From contig MWCX01000088.1 in NCBI GenBank assembly GCA_002070265.1, forward strand, positions 1 through 34,388: a stretch of 34,388 nt of DNA, read 5' to 3'. Below the pieces are notes generated by a model that had not been told where the DNA came from, ran no database searches, and worked only from the letters and a program-made list of their open reading frames with translations. Shown here piece after piece: positions 25,787-34,388 of this stretch. How positions within the stretch are numbered: the first letter of the stretch is position 1; each line of letters opens with the position of its first letter. The stretch comes from Bacteroidetes bacterium ADurb.Bin174 (GTDB taxonomy: Bacteria; Bacteroidota; Bacteroidia; Bacteroidales; Paludibacteraceae). Both the position numbers and the translations under genes were made by a program.

Positions 25787-27874
25787 ATGCAAACAAGAAG
25801 AAACATATATACAGCATGTCTGCTAATAGGCGTGCTTCTGCTCACCGGATTCGGACTTACATCCTGCGAAAAGGAAAAAATAGACACCAAAATTATTTTG
25901 AACTCTTTCGGTCCATCCCCTGCTTTGCGTGGCGGTGAGTTAAGATTTATCGGAAACAATCTGGATAAAGTAACATCCATCATTCTTCCGGGATTAAAAG
26001 AAAGTACAACGGTAGAAGTAACAGATATCACCGTTGTAAACGAACGTGAAATAAAGATAGAAATACCACAAGATGCCGGTGAGGGTATTGTTACATTGAA
26101 AACTCCACAAGGAGATATAAAAACCAATACTCCTATTACCTATTCGGAACCCATAATGATTGAAAGTGTTACACCGACTACGATAAAAGCCGGTCAAACC
26201 CTGACAATCACAGGCGACTATCTGAATTTGATTAAAAGTGTCATTTTCTTTGACAACGTTTCGGTTGCCGATAGCGTATTTATATCGCAAACAAGAAAAA
26301 AGATTGAAGTAACAGTACCGGCGGAAGCACAAACTGGTAAAATTATACTTTCAAACGGCGAAGAAATTCCAATCGAAATTTACTCAAAAGAGACAGTTAA
26401 CATCGTTCTCCCAACTATCACTTCGATAGCTCCTACTACCATTAAACCGGGGGCAACATTAACCATTACCGGTAAAGATTTGGATTTAGTAAGCAAGGTT
26501 GAATTTGCCGGCGGAAAAATAATTCCGACTTTTACGGTAAGCAAAGACGGAACAACGATTACTGTTACGGTACCTAACGATGCACAGGACGGAATAATTA
26601 AGTTAATTGCCAAATCGGTTGTTTCGGTGGAAAGCACCGACAAACTGACGATGGTTATGCCTTCGAACCTGGTAGTAACTCCTACGGAAGTTAAAAACAA
26701 GGGTTCGATGACTATTTCAGGAACAAATCTTGATTTAGTTTCTGAAATTAAATTTGGTACATTGATAGCTGCTATTACCAATAAAACGGCAACTCAAATT
26801 ACCTTAACTGTTCCTGAAGAAGCAACAGCTACGGTAGCCACTTTGGTTACCTTATCGACCAAAACTGTTGACACGCCGGCATTTACTTATATAAAACCAA
26901 CAATTACGGCACTAACTCCGACAACATTAATGGCGGGCACCGATTTAACCATCACAGGCACCGATCTTGACTTGGTTAAACAGGTAAAATTCCCGTCTTC
27001 TGCTAAAATTGTTGATGTAACTCCGGCTTCTGCCACATCATTTGTGGTAACAGTACCTACCGATGCTACATCGGGTAATGTTACTCTCATTACCATAAAC
27101 GGAACAGAAGTGGTTTCGCCAATGACACTAACAGTAACAGCCGCTGATATACCGGTAATCACAAGCATGCCTTCCGTAATTAAACCGGAGCAGTTATTGG
27201 TAATTCAGGGCACAAAACTGAATTTGGTAGAATCAGTCATTTTTGAAAATGGCATTAAAGCCGTTAATTTCGGCACACGTTCGGAAACAACACTGGAAGT
27301 ATATGTTCCCGAAGATGCACTGAAAGGCGCAAATGAAATTCAATTTGTAACATTTTCCGGTAAAATTGTAAAAGCTACGGTAAACATTATGGGAACAGAC
27401 CCAATATTACCGACAACAGTCATGCTTACTAATTTCAATGGAGGTGGTAATTCACAATCAACTTGGGGCACTCCATTCTCTTTTGGCATACCAAGTATTC
27501 CATTGGACGGCACTGCATGTATGATAGGCAATTCAAATGTGAGTGGCTGGACGTGGTCTTGGGCTGCCAATTGGGGTACATTACCCGCATTAAGTGATCC
27601 TGATTTATATGTTTTCAAAATGGATATTTGCATCACGAAACCTGTTCTGTCAGGTGTAAGTGCGGGTATGTGTTTTAGAGGTTGGGATAATTCCATAACA
27701 TTAGGAAATATTTTTGCCACTTCTACCGATGGCAATTGGATAACATTAAAATTTAATCTTAATCCGGGAAATCCAATTAATGGCACCGGAGATTTCGGAT
27801 TTTATTTGAGTTGTTCAGAAACTATTGATTTATCAGGAGTTTATATTGATAACTTCCGTTTCGATCTTAAATAA
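25787..27874 (+). CDS. Surface glycan-binding lipoprotein with six IPT/TIG domains
   Basis: 695 residues, lipobox GLTSC with Cys27. Six tandem IPT/TIG modules of about 80 residues follow, each opening with the P-T-T-I-K-x-G pattern and containing a (L)TITGxxLDLVxxVxF strand. They start near residues 38, 120, 207, 292, 371 and 452. The C-terminal ~150 residues (about 540 to 695) form a separate sandwich beginning VMLTNFNGGGN and ending VYIDNFRFDLK, with Trp-rich WTWSWAANWG, resembling the binding end of the preceding gene's product. I infer a long stalk that holds a glycan-binding head away from the membrane, possibly through a capsule. Repeats 3 and 5 are most alike, suggesting internal duplication. 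A strong hairpin follows the gene. Confidence 0.87.
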   Translation: MQTRRNIYTACLLIGVLLLTGFGLTSCEKEKIDTKIILNSFGPSPALRGGELRFIGNNLDKVTSIILPGLKESTTVEVTDITVVNEREIKIEIPQDAGEGIVTLKTPQGDIKTNTPITYSEPIMIESVTPTTIKAGQTLTITGDYLNLIKSVIFFDNVSVADSVFISQTRKKIEVTVPAEAQTGKIILSNGEEIPIEIYSKETVNIVLPTITSIAPTTIKPGATLTITGKDLDLVSKVEFAGGKIIPTFTVSKDGTTITVTVPNDAQDGIIKLIAKSVVSVESTDKLTMVMPSNLVVTPTEVKNKGSMTISGTNLDLVSEIKFGTLIAAITNKTATQITLTVPEEATATVATLVTLSTKTVDTPAFTYIKPTITALTPTTLMAGTDLTITGTDLDLVKQVKFPSSAKIVDVTPASATSFVVTVPTDATSGNVTLITINGTEVVSPMTLTVTAADIPVITSMPSVIKPEQLLVIQGTKLNLVESVIFENGIKAVNFGTRSETTLEVYVPEDALKGANEIQFVTFSGKIVKATVNIMGTDPILPTTVMLTNFNGGGNSQSTWGTPFSFGIPSIPLDGTACMIGNSNVSGWTWSWAANWGTLPALSDPDLYVFKMDICITKPVLSGVSAGMCFRGWDNSITLGNIFATSTDGNWITLKFNLNPGNPINGTGDFGFYLSCSETIDLSGVYIDNFRFDLK

Positions 27875-27887
27875 AATTAATAAATAA

Positions 27888-27928
27888 AATAAGCAGAAGA
27901 GAGTCTTTCATACTCTCTTCTGCTTATT
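27888..27928 (+). repeat. Perfect 17-bp hairpin inside the mannan operon
   Basis: AATAAGCAGAAGAGAGT (27888 to 27904) pairs exactly with 27912 to 27928 around the loop CTTTCAT. It lies 13 bases after the six-IPT gene's stop and 24 bases before the first GH26 start. On the plus strand it is followed by A residues, not T, so it is not a textbook intrinsic terminator in that direction. On the minus strand T-rich sequence follows. Confidence 0.85.
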
Positions 27929-27952
27929 AAAAAACATTCATTATGGACTGGT

Positions 27953-29299
27953 ATGAATTGGTATTACAAATTTTCTGTTTTGTTTCTTTTGATTTTTCTT
28001 TCATGTAAATCAGACCCTGGAACTTCAGGTGAAATTACTCCGCCTCAACTAGTATCTATCAATCCGCCTAACGATGCAAAAGATGTATCTGAAAACATCA
28101 CCGAAATTATGCTTTATTTCAATGAAAATGTAACATTGAAAACACCCTATACCATCACTCTCAACGGAAGTCCGTTAAACAATATACAGCCGGGAATCCA
28201 AAAAGACCTGAAAATACCTGTTTCCGGATTAAAAATATCTACTGTTTACACACTGATTATTCCGGCAAATACCATCAAAGGTCCATCCGGCATATTCATT
28301 GACAAAGAAATTAAATCTACGTTTACTACATATACTCCACCTATACGAAAATTTTCTCCTCAAACCCAAAAAGTAATGGATTTCTTAACGCAAACGTACG
28401 GAAAGAAAACCATTTCAGGCACTATGGCAAATGTCAATTGGAACACCGAAGAAGCAGACTGGGTTTATGCTCTGACCGGAAAGTATCCGGCGCTGAACTG
28501 CTTTGACTATGTGCATCACATCTATTCACCCTCTGATTGGATTGATTATTCCAATACAAGCGTAGTGGAAAACTGGTGGAACGCCAACGGATTGGTATCC
28601 ATTATGTGGCATTGGAATGTACCTGCAAATACTGCCGGTCAATATGCTTTTTATTTAGGCTCCGAGAACAATCAGACACTTTTTGATGTGAGCAAGATAA
28701 GTGATATAAATTCGGACGAATATAAGATAATGCTGAAGGACATAGACATTATTGCCGATTATCTAAAACTCCTGAAAGATAAGAACATACCTGTCATCTG
28801 GCGTCCTTTGCACGAAGCTGCCGGCAATACAAATTCTTACACGGGCGGCAAAGCGTGGTTTTGGTGGGGAGGAAAAGGTGCAGTTCCATTCAAAATTTTA
28901 TGGAAATTCATGTTTGACCGCTTAACTAACTACCATAAACTGGATAATTTAATTTGGGTATGGACTTCGGAAGGTAACGACCCTGACTGGTATCCGGGTG
29001 ATGCATACGTGGATATAGTTGGTAGAGATTTGTATCCTGAGTCCAATGTACACGCATCACAATTATATGAATTTAATAAGGTAAAAGCAATCGTTGATAA
29101 TCATAAAATGATTGCACTCTCGGAATGCGGCGGAATTCCCGACCCTAATTTAATGTTTGAAAAAGGAGACACCTGGCTTTGGTTTATGCCATGGTACGGG
29201 GACTTCACCCGAAAAGACACTCAAAATGGCATATATTGGAATACGGTTATGTCAAACTCAAACGTAATTACACGCGACCAAATGCCATCGTTGAAATGA
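27953..29299 (+). CDS. GH26 endo-beta-1,4-mannanase lipoprotein with N-terminal Ig-like domain
   Basis: 448 residues, signal peptide with Cys18 (IFLSCKSD). Residues about 30 to 128 form an SbsA/Big_5-type Ig-like module (PPNDAKDVSENITEIMLYFN, ending STFTTYTPP). The GH26 catalytic domain follows (about 135 to 445), with acid/base Glu288 in WRPLHEAAG and nucleophile Glu391 in ALSECGG. AWFWWGG (301 to 307) and DIVGRDLY are also family features. The Ig spacer and lipid anchor fit a surface-exposed endo-mannanase making the first cuts, like the surface GH26 of Bacteroides ovatus, though location is inferred. An upstream ATG at 27943 is in another frame. It is separated from the susC part of the operon only by the hairpin. 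Confidence 0.92.
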   Translation: MNWYYKFSVLFLLIFLSCKSDPGTSGEITPPQLVSINPPNDAKDVSENITEIMLYFNENVTLKTPYTITLNGSPLNNIQPGIQKDLKIPVSGLKISTVYTLIIPANTIKGPSGIFIDKEIKSTFTTYTPPIRKFSPQTQKVMDFLTQTYGKKTISGTMANVNWNTEEADWVYALTGKYPALNCFDYVHHIYSPSDWIDYSNTSVVENWWNANGLVSIMWHWNVPANTAGQYAFYLGSENNQTLFDVSKISDINSDEYKIMLKDIDIIADYLKLLKDKNIPVIWRPLHEAAGNTNSYTGGKAWFWWGGKGAVPFKILWKFMFDRLTNYHKLDNLIWVWTSEGNDPDWYPGDAYVDIVGRDLYPESNVHASQLYEFNKVKAIVDNHKMIALSECGGIPDPNLMFEKGDTWLWFMPWYGDFTRKDTQNGIYWNTVMSNSNVITRDQMPSLK

Positions 29300-29386
29300 T
29301 TTTATCATTAATTTATAATAATTATTTGGGGAATCGTTTATGAATTATAGAATTGAAAATTGAGAAACTTAAAACACATATAAAAA

Positions 29387-30514
29387 ATGAAATTCAAATT
29401 AATCACCATCGCTCTAATCTTAATCGTATCATCAGCAATAGGATGTAATAAAAAAGCGGAAAAAAGTAATTCCTTTCAATCAGAATCTGTAGTACTGACT
29501 GCTGAAACCCAAAATCTGCTAAAAAGCCTCAAATCGATCCCTGAAAAAGGATTTATGATAGGACATCAGGATGACCCGATGTACGGCATCGGATGGAACG
29601 GTGATGCAAACCGTTCGGACATCAAAAGCATTACGGGCGACTATCCGGCTGTAATGGGTTTTGATTTGGGAAGAGTGGAATTGGGTAATGCCGATAATCT
29701 GGATAAGGTCAATTTCGACAAAATCCGCCAAGAAGTAATTAAGCAATACAATCGGGGCGGAATGATTACATTCAGCTGGCATATCAATAATCCGATGACT
29801 GACGGCGACTCATGGAATAACACCCCCGGCGCTGTAAAAACACTCCTACCCGACAGCATCAACCACGAAAAATTCATACAGTGGTTGCAACACGGAGTAG
29901 ATTACCTGAAAACATTAAAAACCGCAGACGGGACTAAAATTCCTATTCTCTTCCGTCCATGGCATGAGCACACCGGAAGTTGGTTTTGGTGGGGACAAGA
30001 CAACTGTACTGCCGAAGAATACAAACAGCTTTGGATTATGACGCATGACTTTTTCAAAGAACAAGGTATGGATAATCTGATTTGGGCTTATTCTCCCGGA
30101 GCGGTAAATACAACCGAAGAATACATGGAACGCTATCCTGGAGACGAATACGTAGATTTACTTGGTTTTGACACTTATCACTTCAACAATCAAAAAGGCA
30201 CGGAAGATTTTACCAAAATCATGAACAACATGCTCACAATCATTACGCAGTTGGGAAAAGAAAAGAACAAACCGATTGCAGTTACCGAAACCGGAATTGA
30301 ATCTCTTCCGATAGCTGATTGGTGGACAAACGTGCTATTCCCCGTAATTGACAAATATCCTATCAGTTACGTCCTTGTGTGGCGAAATGCACATGATATA
30401 GCCAATCATTTCTATGCTCCTTATCCGGGACAGCTTTCGGCAACTGATTTTGTAAAATTCTATCAAAATCCCAAAACTCTATTCAACAAAGACATTCAAA
30501 ATTTATATAAATAA
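29387..30514 (+). CDS. GH26 beta-mannanase, probably periplasmic and mannobiose-releasing (ManA-like)
   Basis: 375 residues with a lipobox SAIGC (Cys20). It is a single GH26 domain starting with the IGHQDDPMYGIGW subsite region. Acid/base Glu194 is in RPWHEHTGSWFWWG and nucleophile Glu301 in VTETGIE. HQDDPMYG-type starts occur in the Bacteroides enzymes (BfManA, BoMan26A) that release mannobiose from chain ends. Its place immediately before GH130, the symporter and the epimerase repeats the B. fragilis mannobiose operon order. It differs clearly from the preceding GH26 in lacking an Ig domain and in active-site context (WHEHTG against LHEAAG), so the two likely divide endo and exo roles. The 87-base gap before it is AT-rich with no clear promoter. 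Confidence 0.92.
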   Translation: MKFKLITIALILIVSSAIGCNKKAEKSNSFQSESVVLTAETQNLLKSLKSIPEKGFMIGHQDDPMYGIGWNGDANRSDIKSITGDYPAVMGFDLGRVELGNADNLDKVNFDKIRQEVIKQYNRGGMITFSWHINNPMTDGDSWNNTPGAVKTLLPDSINHEKFIQWLQHGVDYLKTLKTADGTKIPILFRPWHEHTGSWFWWGQDNCTAEEYKQLWIMTHDFFKEQGMDNLIWAYSPGAVNTTEEYMERYPGDEYVDLLGFDTYHFNNQKGTEDFTKIMNNMLTIITQLGKEKNKPIAVTETGIESLPIADWWTNVLFPVIDKYPISYVLVWRNAHDIANHFYAPYPGQLSATDFVKFYQNPKTLFNKDIQNLYK

Positions 30515-30523
30515 AATACCTTT

Positions 30524-31699
30524 ATGGACTCATTCACAAACAGATTAAAAGTCCTTCAAGACGCACACAATCAGTTAATTTCTATTAAAAACGAACCGAC
30601 AGAAACGACCAATGGTTGGTATCAACGATATAAAAATCCGATTTTAACGGCAGAACATACTCCTCTTTTTTGGCGATATGATTTGGATGAAAAAACAAAT
30701 CCCTATTTAATGGAGCGCATCGGTATGAATGCGGTGATGAATTCGGGTGCTATCAAATGGAACGATAAGTATTTGGTTGTGGCACGCGTTGAAGGTGTTG
30801 ACCGCAAATCATTCTTTGCCGTTGCCGAAAGTCCAAACGGAATTGATAATTTTCGTTTTTGGGACTATCCTGTTACCATGCCCGATACCGATGATCCTAC
30901 AACGAATATTTACGACATGCGGTTAACTGCTCATGAAGACGGATGGATTTACGGCGTTTTTTGTGCGGAAAGACATGACCCGAAAGCGGCACTTGGCGAT
31001 TTATCGTCAGCAACAGCGACAGCCGGTATTGCCCGAACCAAGGATTTAAAAACATGGGAACGCCTCCCCGACCTGAAAACCAAAAGCCAACAACGGAATG
31101 TGGTGCTTCATCCCGAATTTGTGAACGGGAAATATGCACTTTACACACGTCCGCAAGATGGTTTTATTGATGCCGGAAGTGGCGGCGGAATCGGCTGGGC
31201 ATTGGTGGATGATATGACAAATGCCGTTGTTACCAAGGAAAAAATTATTGATTTCCGTTTTTATCACACCATCAAAGAAGTGAAAAACGGTCAGGGTCCC
31301 CACCCCATCAAAACCGAAAAAGGCTGGCTACACTTAGCTCACGGAGTACGAGGCTGTGCAGCTGGTTTACGTTATGTGCTTTATTTATTTATGACTTCGC
31401 TGGATGATCCATCTCAATTAATTGCTTCACCGGGTGGTTATTTCATGGCTCCGATGGGTGAAGAACGGATTGGCGACGTATCCAACGTTCTCTTTACCAA
31501 CGGTTGGATTGCTGACAACGATGGCAAAGTATTCATTTATTATGCTTCGTCGGATACTCGCATGCACGTTGCCACTTCTACAATCGACCGGTTAGTGGAT
31601 TATTGCATGAATACACCTGCCGACGGGCTTACAACCACAACTTCCGTAGAAACATTGAAGAAATTAATTGACAAAAATCTGAAAAAAACAGCACTATGA
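30524..31699 (+). CDS. 4-O-beta-D-mannosyl-D-glucose phosphorylase (GH130_1)
   Basis: 391 residues with no signal peptide, so cytosolic. It phosphorolyses mannosyl-beta-1,4-glucose to mannose 1-phosphate and glucose. The proton-donor aspartate is Asp131 in [12 protein letters not shown], the same number I recall for the B. fragilis enzyme. Other family marks are [24 protein letters not shown], the phosphate-site basic residues in [20 protein letters not shown], and [17 protein letters not shown] with [14 protein letters not shown]. It starts 9 bases after the GH26 gene, and its TGA overlaps the ATG of the symporter (ATGA), indicating translational coupling. With the downstream epimerase it forms the phosphorolytic, ATP-saving mannobiose pathway. 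Confidence 0.94.
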   Translation: MDSFTNRLKVLQDAHNQLISIKNEPTETTNGWYQRYKNPILTAEHTPLFWRYDLDEKTNPYLMERIGMNAVMNSGAIKWNDKYLVVARVEGVDRKSFFAVAESPNGIDNFRFWDYPVTMPDTDDPTTNIYDMRLTAHEDGWIYGVFCAERHDPKAALGDLSSATATAGIARTKDLKTWERLPDLKTKSQQRNVVLHPEFVNGKYALYTRPQDGFIDAGSGGGIGWALVDDMTNAVVTKEKIIDFRFYHTIKEVKNGQGPHPIKTEKGWLHLAHGVRGCAAGLRYVLYLFMTSLDDPSQLIASPGGYFMAPMGEERIGDVSNVLFTNGWIADNDGKVFIYYASSDTRMHVATSTIDRLVDYCMNTPADGLTTTTSVETLKKLIDKNLKKTAL

Positions 31700-33147
31700 A
31701 TTTTCAAAAAATAACTTTGAGAGAAAAAATCGGTTACGGTTTTGGTGATGCCGCATCGTCCATGTTTTGGAAGATATTCGGAATGTATTCTCTGTTTTTC
31801 TATACTGATGTATTCGGAATAACGGCAGCAGCAGCCGGTACAATGTTTTTGGTAGCACGTTTGTGGGATTCATTTTTCGATGTTTTTGTAGGTATTATCA
31901 GCGACAGAACAAAAACACGCTGGGGCAAATACCGTCCGTTCTTGCTGTGGTTTGCCATTCCGTTTGCAGTAATGGGCGTTATCACGTTCTTCACTCCCAA
32001 TTTCAGTCAGAGCGGAAAACTGGTTTATGCATACATCACATACTCGTTAATGATGATTGTTTATTCGCTCATTAACGTACCTTATGCATCACTGCTCGGT
32101 GCCATTTCGGGTGATCCGAAACAAAGAAACTCACTCTCTTCGTACAGAATGTCATTTGCATTTATCGGTAGTTTCGTAACGTTTATGTTGCTTCAACCGC
32201 TGATTGATTTTTTTTCAAAAACATTTGATTCTCAAAGTGTTTCGCAAACTGCAAAAGCTGTTGAATCTTCGGTAAGTACGTCTCCCATTGGCTGGGTAAT
32301 GGGTGTAGGCACTATCGGAATTATTTGCGTAGTGCTGTTTTTATTGTGTTTTAGCTGGACAAAAGAACGTGTTACTCAAATAGAAAGCGATGAAAATGTA
32401 TCGGTAAAACAGGACTTAAAAAATCTTTTCCGCAATGCACCCTGGTGGATATTAGTTGCCACAGGTTTAGCAGCTTTACTGTTCAATGCCGTTCGTGACA
32501 GCGTGGCAATCTATTTCTTCAGAGATTATGTAAAAGTAAATTATAAAATGGCAGGCACCGGTTGGGATATGACCACCATTTACTTTCTGGTAGGTCAGGC
32601 AGCCAACCTCATTGGCGTAATGGCAGCACCGTCCATTTCAGCAAAATACGGCAAGAAAAAAACCTACATGATTGCCATTATGATTGCCGGAATTTTAAGT
32701 ACCGGATTCTATTTTATCCCGAATAACATTGTCTGGATTTTAATTTTCCAATTTACCATTTCGCTTTTTGCCGGTTACGTGCTTCCGCTTTTGTGGTCAA
32801 TGTTTGCCGACATTGTAGATCATCAGGAACTGCTGACCGGACGTCGTGCTACCGGTTTGATATTCTCATCGTCTTCCATGTCCCAAAAATTAGGCTGGGC
32901 ACTTGGTTCGGCTATGAGCGGATGGATTTTGGCTGCATTCAAATACGCACCTGATGCTGTGGGACAAACCTCACAAACTCTTTTTGGAGAACATATTATG
33001 ATAAGCCTGATACCGGCCGGTTGTTGCTTGCTGGCTGTTATCGGCATGTTATTCTACCCTCTTTCCGATAAAAAAGTAAAAGAAAACACTGAATTATTAA
33101 ATCAAAAGAGAAACAGTGCAAAAGATATTATCACAAATAAAAAGTGA
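31696..33147 (+). CDS. GPH-family sugar:cation symporter (MFS), probable mannobiose importer
   Basis: 483 residues, about twelve hydrophobic segments, with the GPH (melibiose/MelB-like) signature [20 protein letters not shown] in loop 2-3 and a second cytoplasmic loop [12 protein letters not shown]. It should reside in the inner membrane and bring mannobiose (or mannosylglucose) from periplasm to cytosol with H+ or Na+. The start overlaps the GH130 stop by 4 bases, and the end overlaps the epimerase by 32 bases. This order, GH130 then symporter then epimerase, matches the Bacteroides mannobiose operon, which supports the substrate assignment. Transport itself is inferred from position. Confidence 0.92.
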   Translation: MNFQKITLREKIGYGFGDAASSMFWKIFGMYSLFFYTDVFGITAAAAGTMFLVARLWDSFFDVFVGIISDRTKTRWGKYRPFLLWFAIPFAVMGVITFFTPNFSQSGKLVYAYITYSLMMIVYSLINVPYASLLGAISGDPKQRNSLSSYRMSFAFIGSFVTFMLLQPLIDFFSKTFDSQSVSQTAKAVESSVSTSPIGWVMGVGTIGIICVVLFLLCFSWTKERVTQIESDENVSVKQDLKNLFRNAPWWILVATGLAALLFNAVRDSVAIYFFRDYVKVNYKMAGTGWDMTTIYFLVGQAANLIGVMAAPSISAKYGKKKTYMIAIMIAGILSTGFYFIPNNIVWILIFQFTISLFAGYVLPLLWSMFADIVDHQELLTGRRATGLIFSSSSMSQKLGWALGSAMSGWILAAFKYAPDAVGQTSQTLFGEHIMISLIPAGCCLLAVIGMLFYPLSDKKVKENTELLNQKRNSAKDIITNKK

Positions 33148-34348
33148 ACTAACCGATGAATTGACTCAAAACATTCTTCCTTTTTGGATAAATAAAATGA
33201 CGGACGAAAAAAACGGTGGTTTTTACGGACAAATAAACGGAAAAAATCAACTCGTCCCCGATGCTCCAAAAGGCGGAATTTTAAATGCCAGAATTCTTTG
33301 GACGTTTTCGTCGGCTGCTTTACATCTGAAAAATCCGTTTTATTTAAAAACAGCTGAACGGGCAAAAAACTATATTTTCAGCCATTTTTTTGATACTGAA
33401 TATGGAGGAACATACTGGATGCTTCATGCCGACGGTACTCCTGCCGATACAAAAAAACAGATTTACAGCCAGGCATTTTTCATCTATGCTCTGACAGAAT
33501 ACTATCGGGCTTCAAAGGACAAAGAGTGCTTGAATAAAGCAGTTGAGCTTTTTCATTTGATTGAAAAATACAGTTTCGATCGTGAGCAAAACGGCTATTT
33601 CGAAGCATACAGTCGGGAATGGAAATTACTGGACGACCTGCGACTGAGCGAAAAAGATGCAAATGAAAAGAAAACGATGAATACGCATCTGCACATTTTG
33701 GAAGCATACACAAATTTATATCGGGTTTGGAAAGATGAACGGCTGAAAAATCAGCTTCAAAACCTGATAGATATTTTTTTGACCAAAATAATCAACCGCG
33801 AAACCTATCACCTTGACTTGTTTTTTGATGAAAACTGGAACTGTAAATCAACTATTTTTTCCTATGGTCACGATATTGAAAGTGCTTGGTTGTTGGAAGA
33901 AGCGGCCAAAGTGCTTGGAAACGAAGATTTATTGACAAAGGTAAAAAGCGAAACATTAAAAGTGACAGAAGCTGCCGCCGAAGGAATTCGGACAAACGGC
34001 GGACTGATTAATGAAAAGAACTATTTAACGGGACACGTTAATTCCAACTTTGATTGGTGGCCTCAGGCAGAAGCCATGGTCGGATTTTTCAATGCCTATC
34101 AAAATACGAGAAATGAAGATTATACTTTGAAAACTATTGCAATTTGGAATTTTATAAAACACAATATCATTGATTCAAAAAATGGTGAATGGTTCTGGTC
34201 GGTTTCTGAATCGGGGATAAAAAACACTTCCGATGATAAAGCCGGATTCTGGAAATGTCCCTATCACAACAGCCGGATGTGCTTGGAATTATTGGAAAGA
34301 ATTGAAAAAGTAGTTTCTGAAAGAAATATATTTGGTAGAATCAACTAG
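33116..34348 (+). CDS. Mannobiose/cellobiose 2-epimerase
   Basis: 410 residues of the N-acylglucosamine/cellobiose 2-epimerase (alpha/alpha)6 barrel family, no signal peptide. It converts beta-1,4-mannobiose to mannosyl-glucose, the substrate of the GH130 enzyme. Catalytic residues of the family are in place: Arg59 in LNARILWTFS, His191 in NTHLHILEAY, His252 in YGHDIESAW, Trp314/315 in FDWWPQAEA, and Trp379 with His384 in FWKCPYHNSR. The start is a GTG at 33116, inside the symporter gene (32-base overlap). The next ATG lies 27 codons later and would cut into the first helix, so GTG is preferred. It is the last gene in the window; the 40 bases after it show no terminator, so the locus may continue. 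Confidence 0.93.
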   Translation: MQKILSQIKSELTDELTQNILPFWINKMTDEKNGGFYGQINGKNQLVPDAPKGGILNARILWTFSSAALHLKNPFYLKTAERAKNYIFSHFFDTEYGGTYWMLHADGTPADTKKQIYSQAFFIYALTEYYRASKDKECLNKAVELFHLIEKYSFDREQNGYFEAYSREWKLLDDLRLSEKDANEKKTMNTHLHILEAYTNLYRVWKDERLKNQLQNLIDIFLTKIINRETYHLDLFFDENWNCKSTIFSYGHDIESAWLLEEAAKVLGNEDLLTKVKSETLKVTEAAAEGIRTNGGLINEKNYLTGHVNSNFDWWPQAEAMVGFFNAYQNTRNEDYTLKTIAIWNFIKHNIIDSKNGEWFWSVSESGIKNTSDDKAGFWKCPYHNSRMCLELLERIEKVVSERNIFGRIN

Positions 34349-34388
34349 CAAATGCATTTTGGGGGTTATAATTTTGAATATCTGGCAG

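Noticed and set aside
26380-27786. Long antisense frames within the six-IPT gene
   Set aside because: They mirror the repetitive Thr/Val/Ile-rich IPT modules and have no start signals or recognisable domains.

Overview
The window reads as chromosomal DNA of a Bacteroidota bacterium, most likely of the order Bacteroidales. The grounds are a SusC/SusD pair with surface glycan-binding lipoproteins, a fused SecDF, promoter matches of the TTTG/TAnnTTTG type, almost no Shine-Dalgarno sequences, and modest GC content. The genus cannot be fixed by eye.

Left half (1 to about 17,000): mostly housekeeping genes mixed with variable material. In order they are: a partial secreted choice-of-anchor J protein running off the left edge (minus); fhs and recO (plus); a minus-strand unit of an ABC-2 exporter ATPase, its permease and an LD-carboxypeptidase; radC; a tandem family of small outer-membrane barrel proteins with one decayed copy; an 815-residue lipoprotein ending in an endonuclease/exonuclease/phosphatase domain; secDF with a clear terminator; and a divergent class II fructose-bisphosphate aldolase gene. 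Heptanucleotide arrays lie between and partly inside these genes. The largest (29 units) is read in frame as the N-terminus of the ABC ATPase. A second array points the opposite way and abuts the radC stop codon. Short relics lie in four other gaps.

Right half (about 17,300 to 34,348): a beta-mannan/glucomannan polysaccharide utilization locus, all on the plus strand. An AraC-type regulator is followed by a GH5 endoglucanase-like lipoprotein, SusC, SusD, a SusE-position glycan-binding lipoprotein, a six-IPT/TIG lipoprotein, two GH26 mannanase lipoproteins, a GH130 mannosylglucose phosphorylase, a GPH-type sugar symporter and a mannobiose/cellobiose 2-epimerase.

The implied route is as follows. 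Surface GH5/GH26 enzymes and binding proteins cut and hold (gluco)mannan, SusCD imports the oligosaccharides, and a GH26 trims them to mannobiose in the periplasm. The symporter carries mannobiose into the cytoplasm, the epimerase converts it to mannosylglucose, and GH130 phosphorolyses that to mannose 1-phosphate and glucose. The last four genes repeat the order described for the Bacteroides fragilis mannobiose operon, so this pathway is known. The less explained signals are the heptanucleotide repeats, the phosphatase-fold lipoprotein fusion, the decaying barrel-protein family and a 17-bp perfect hairpin inside the locus.
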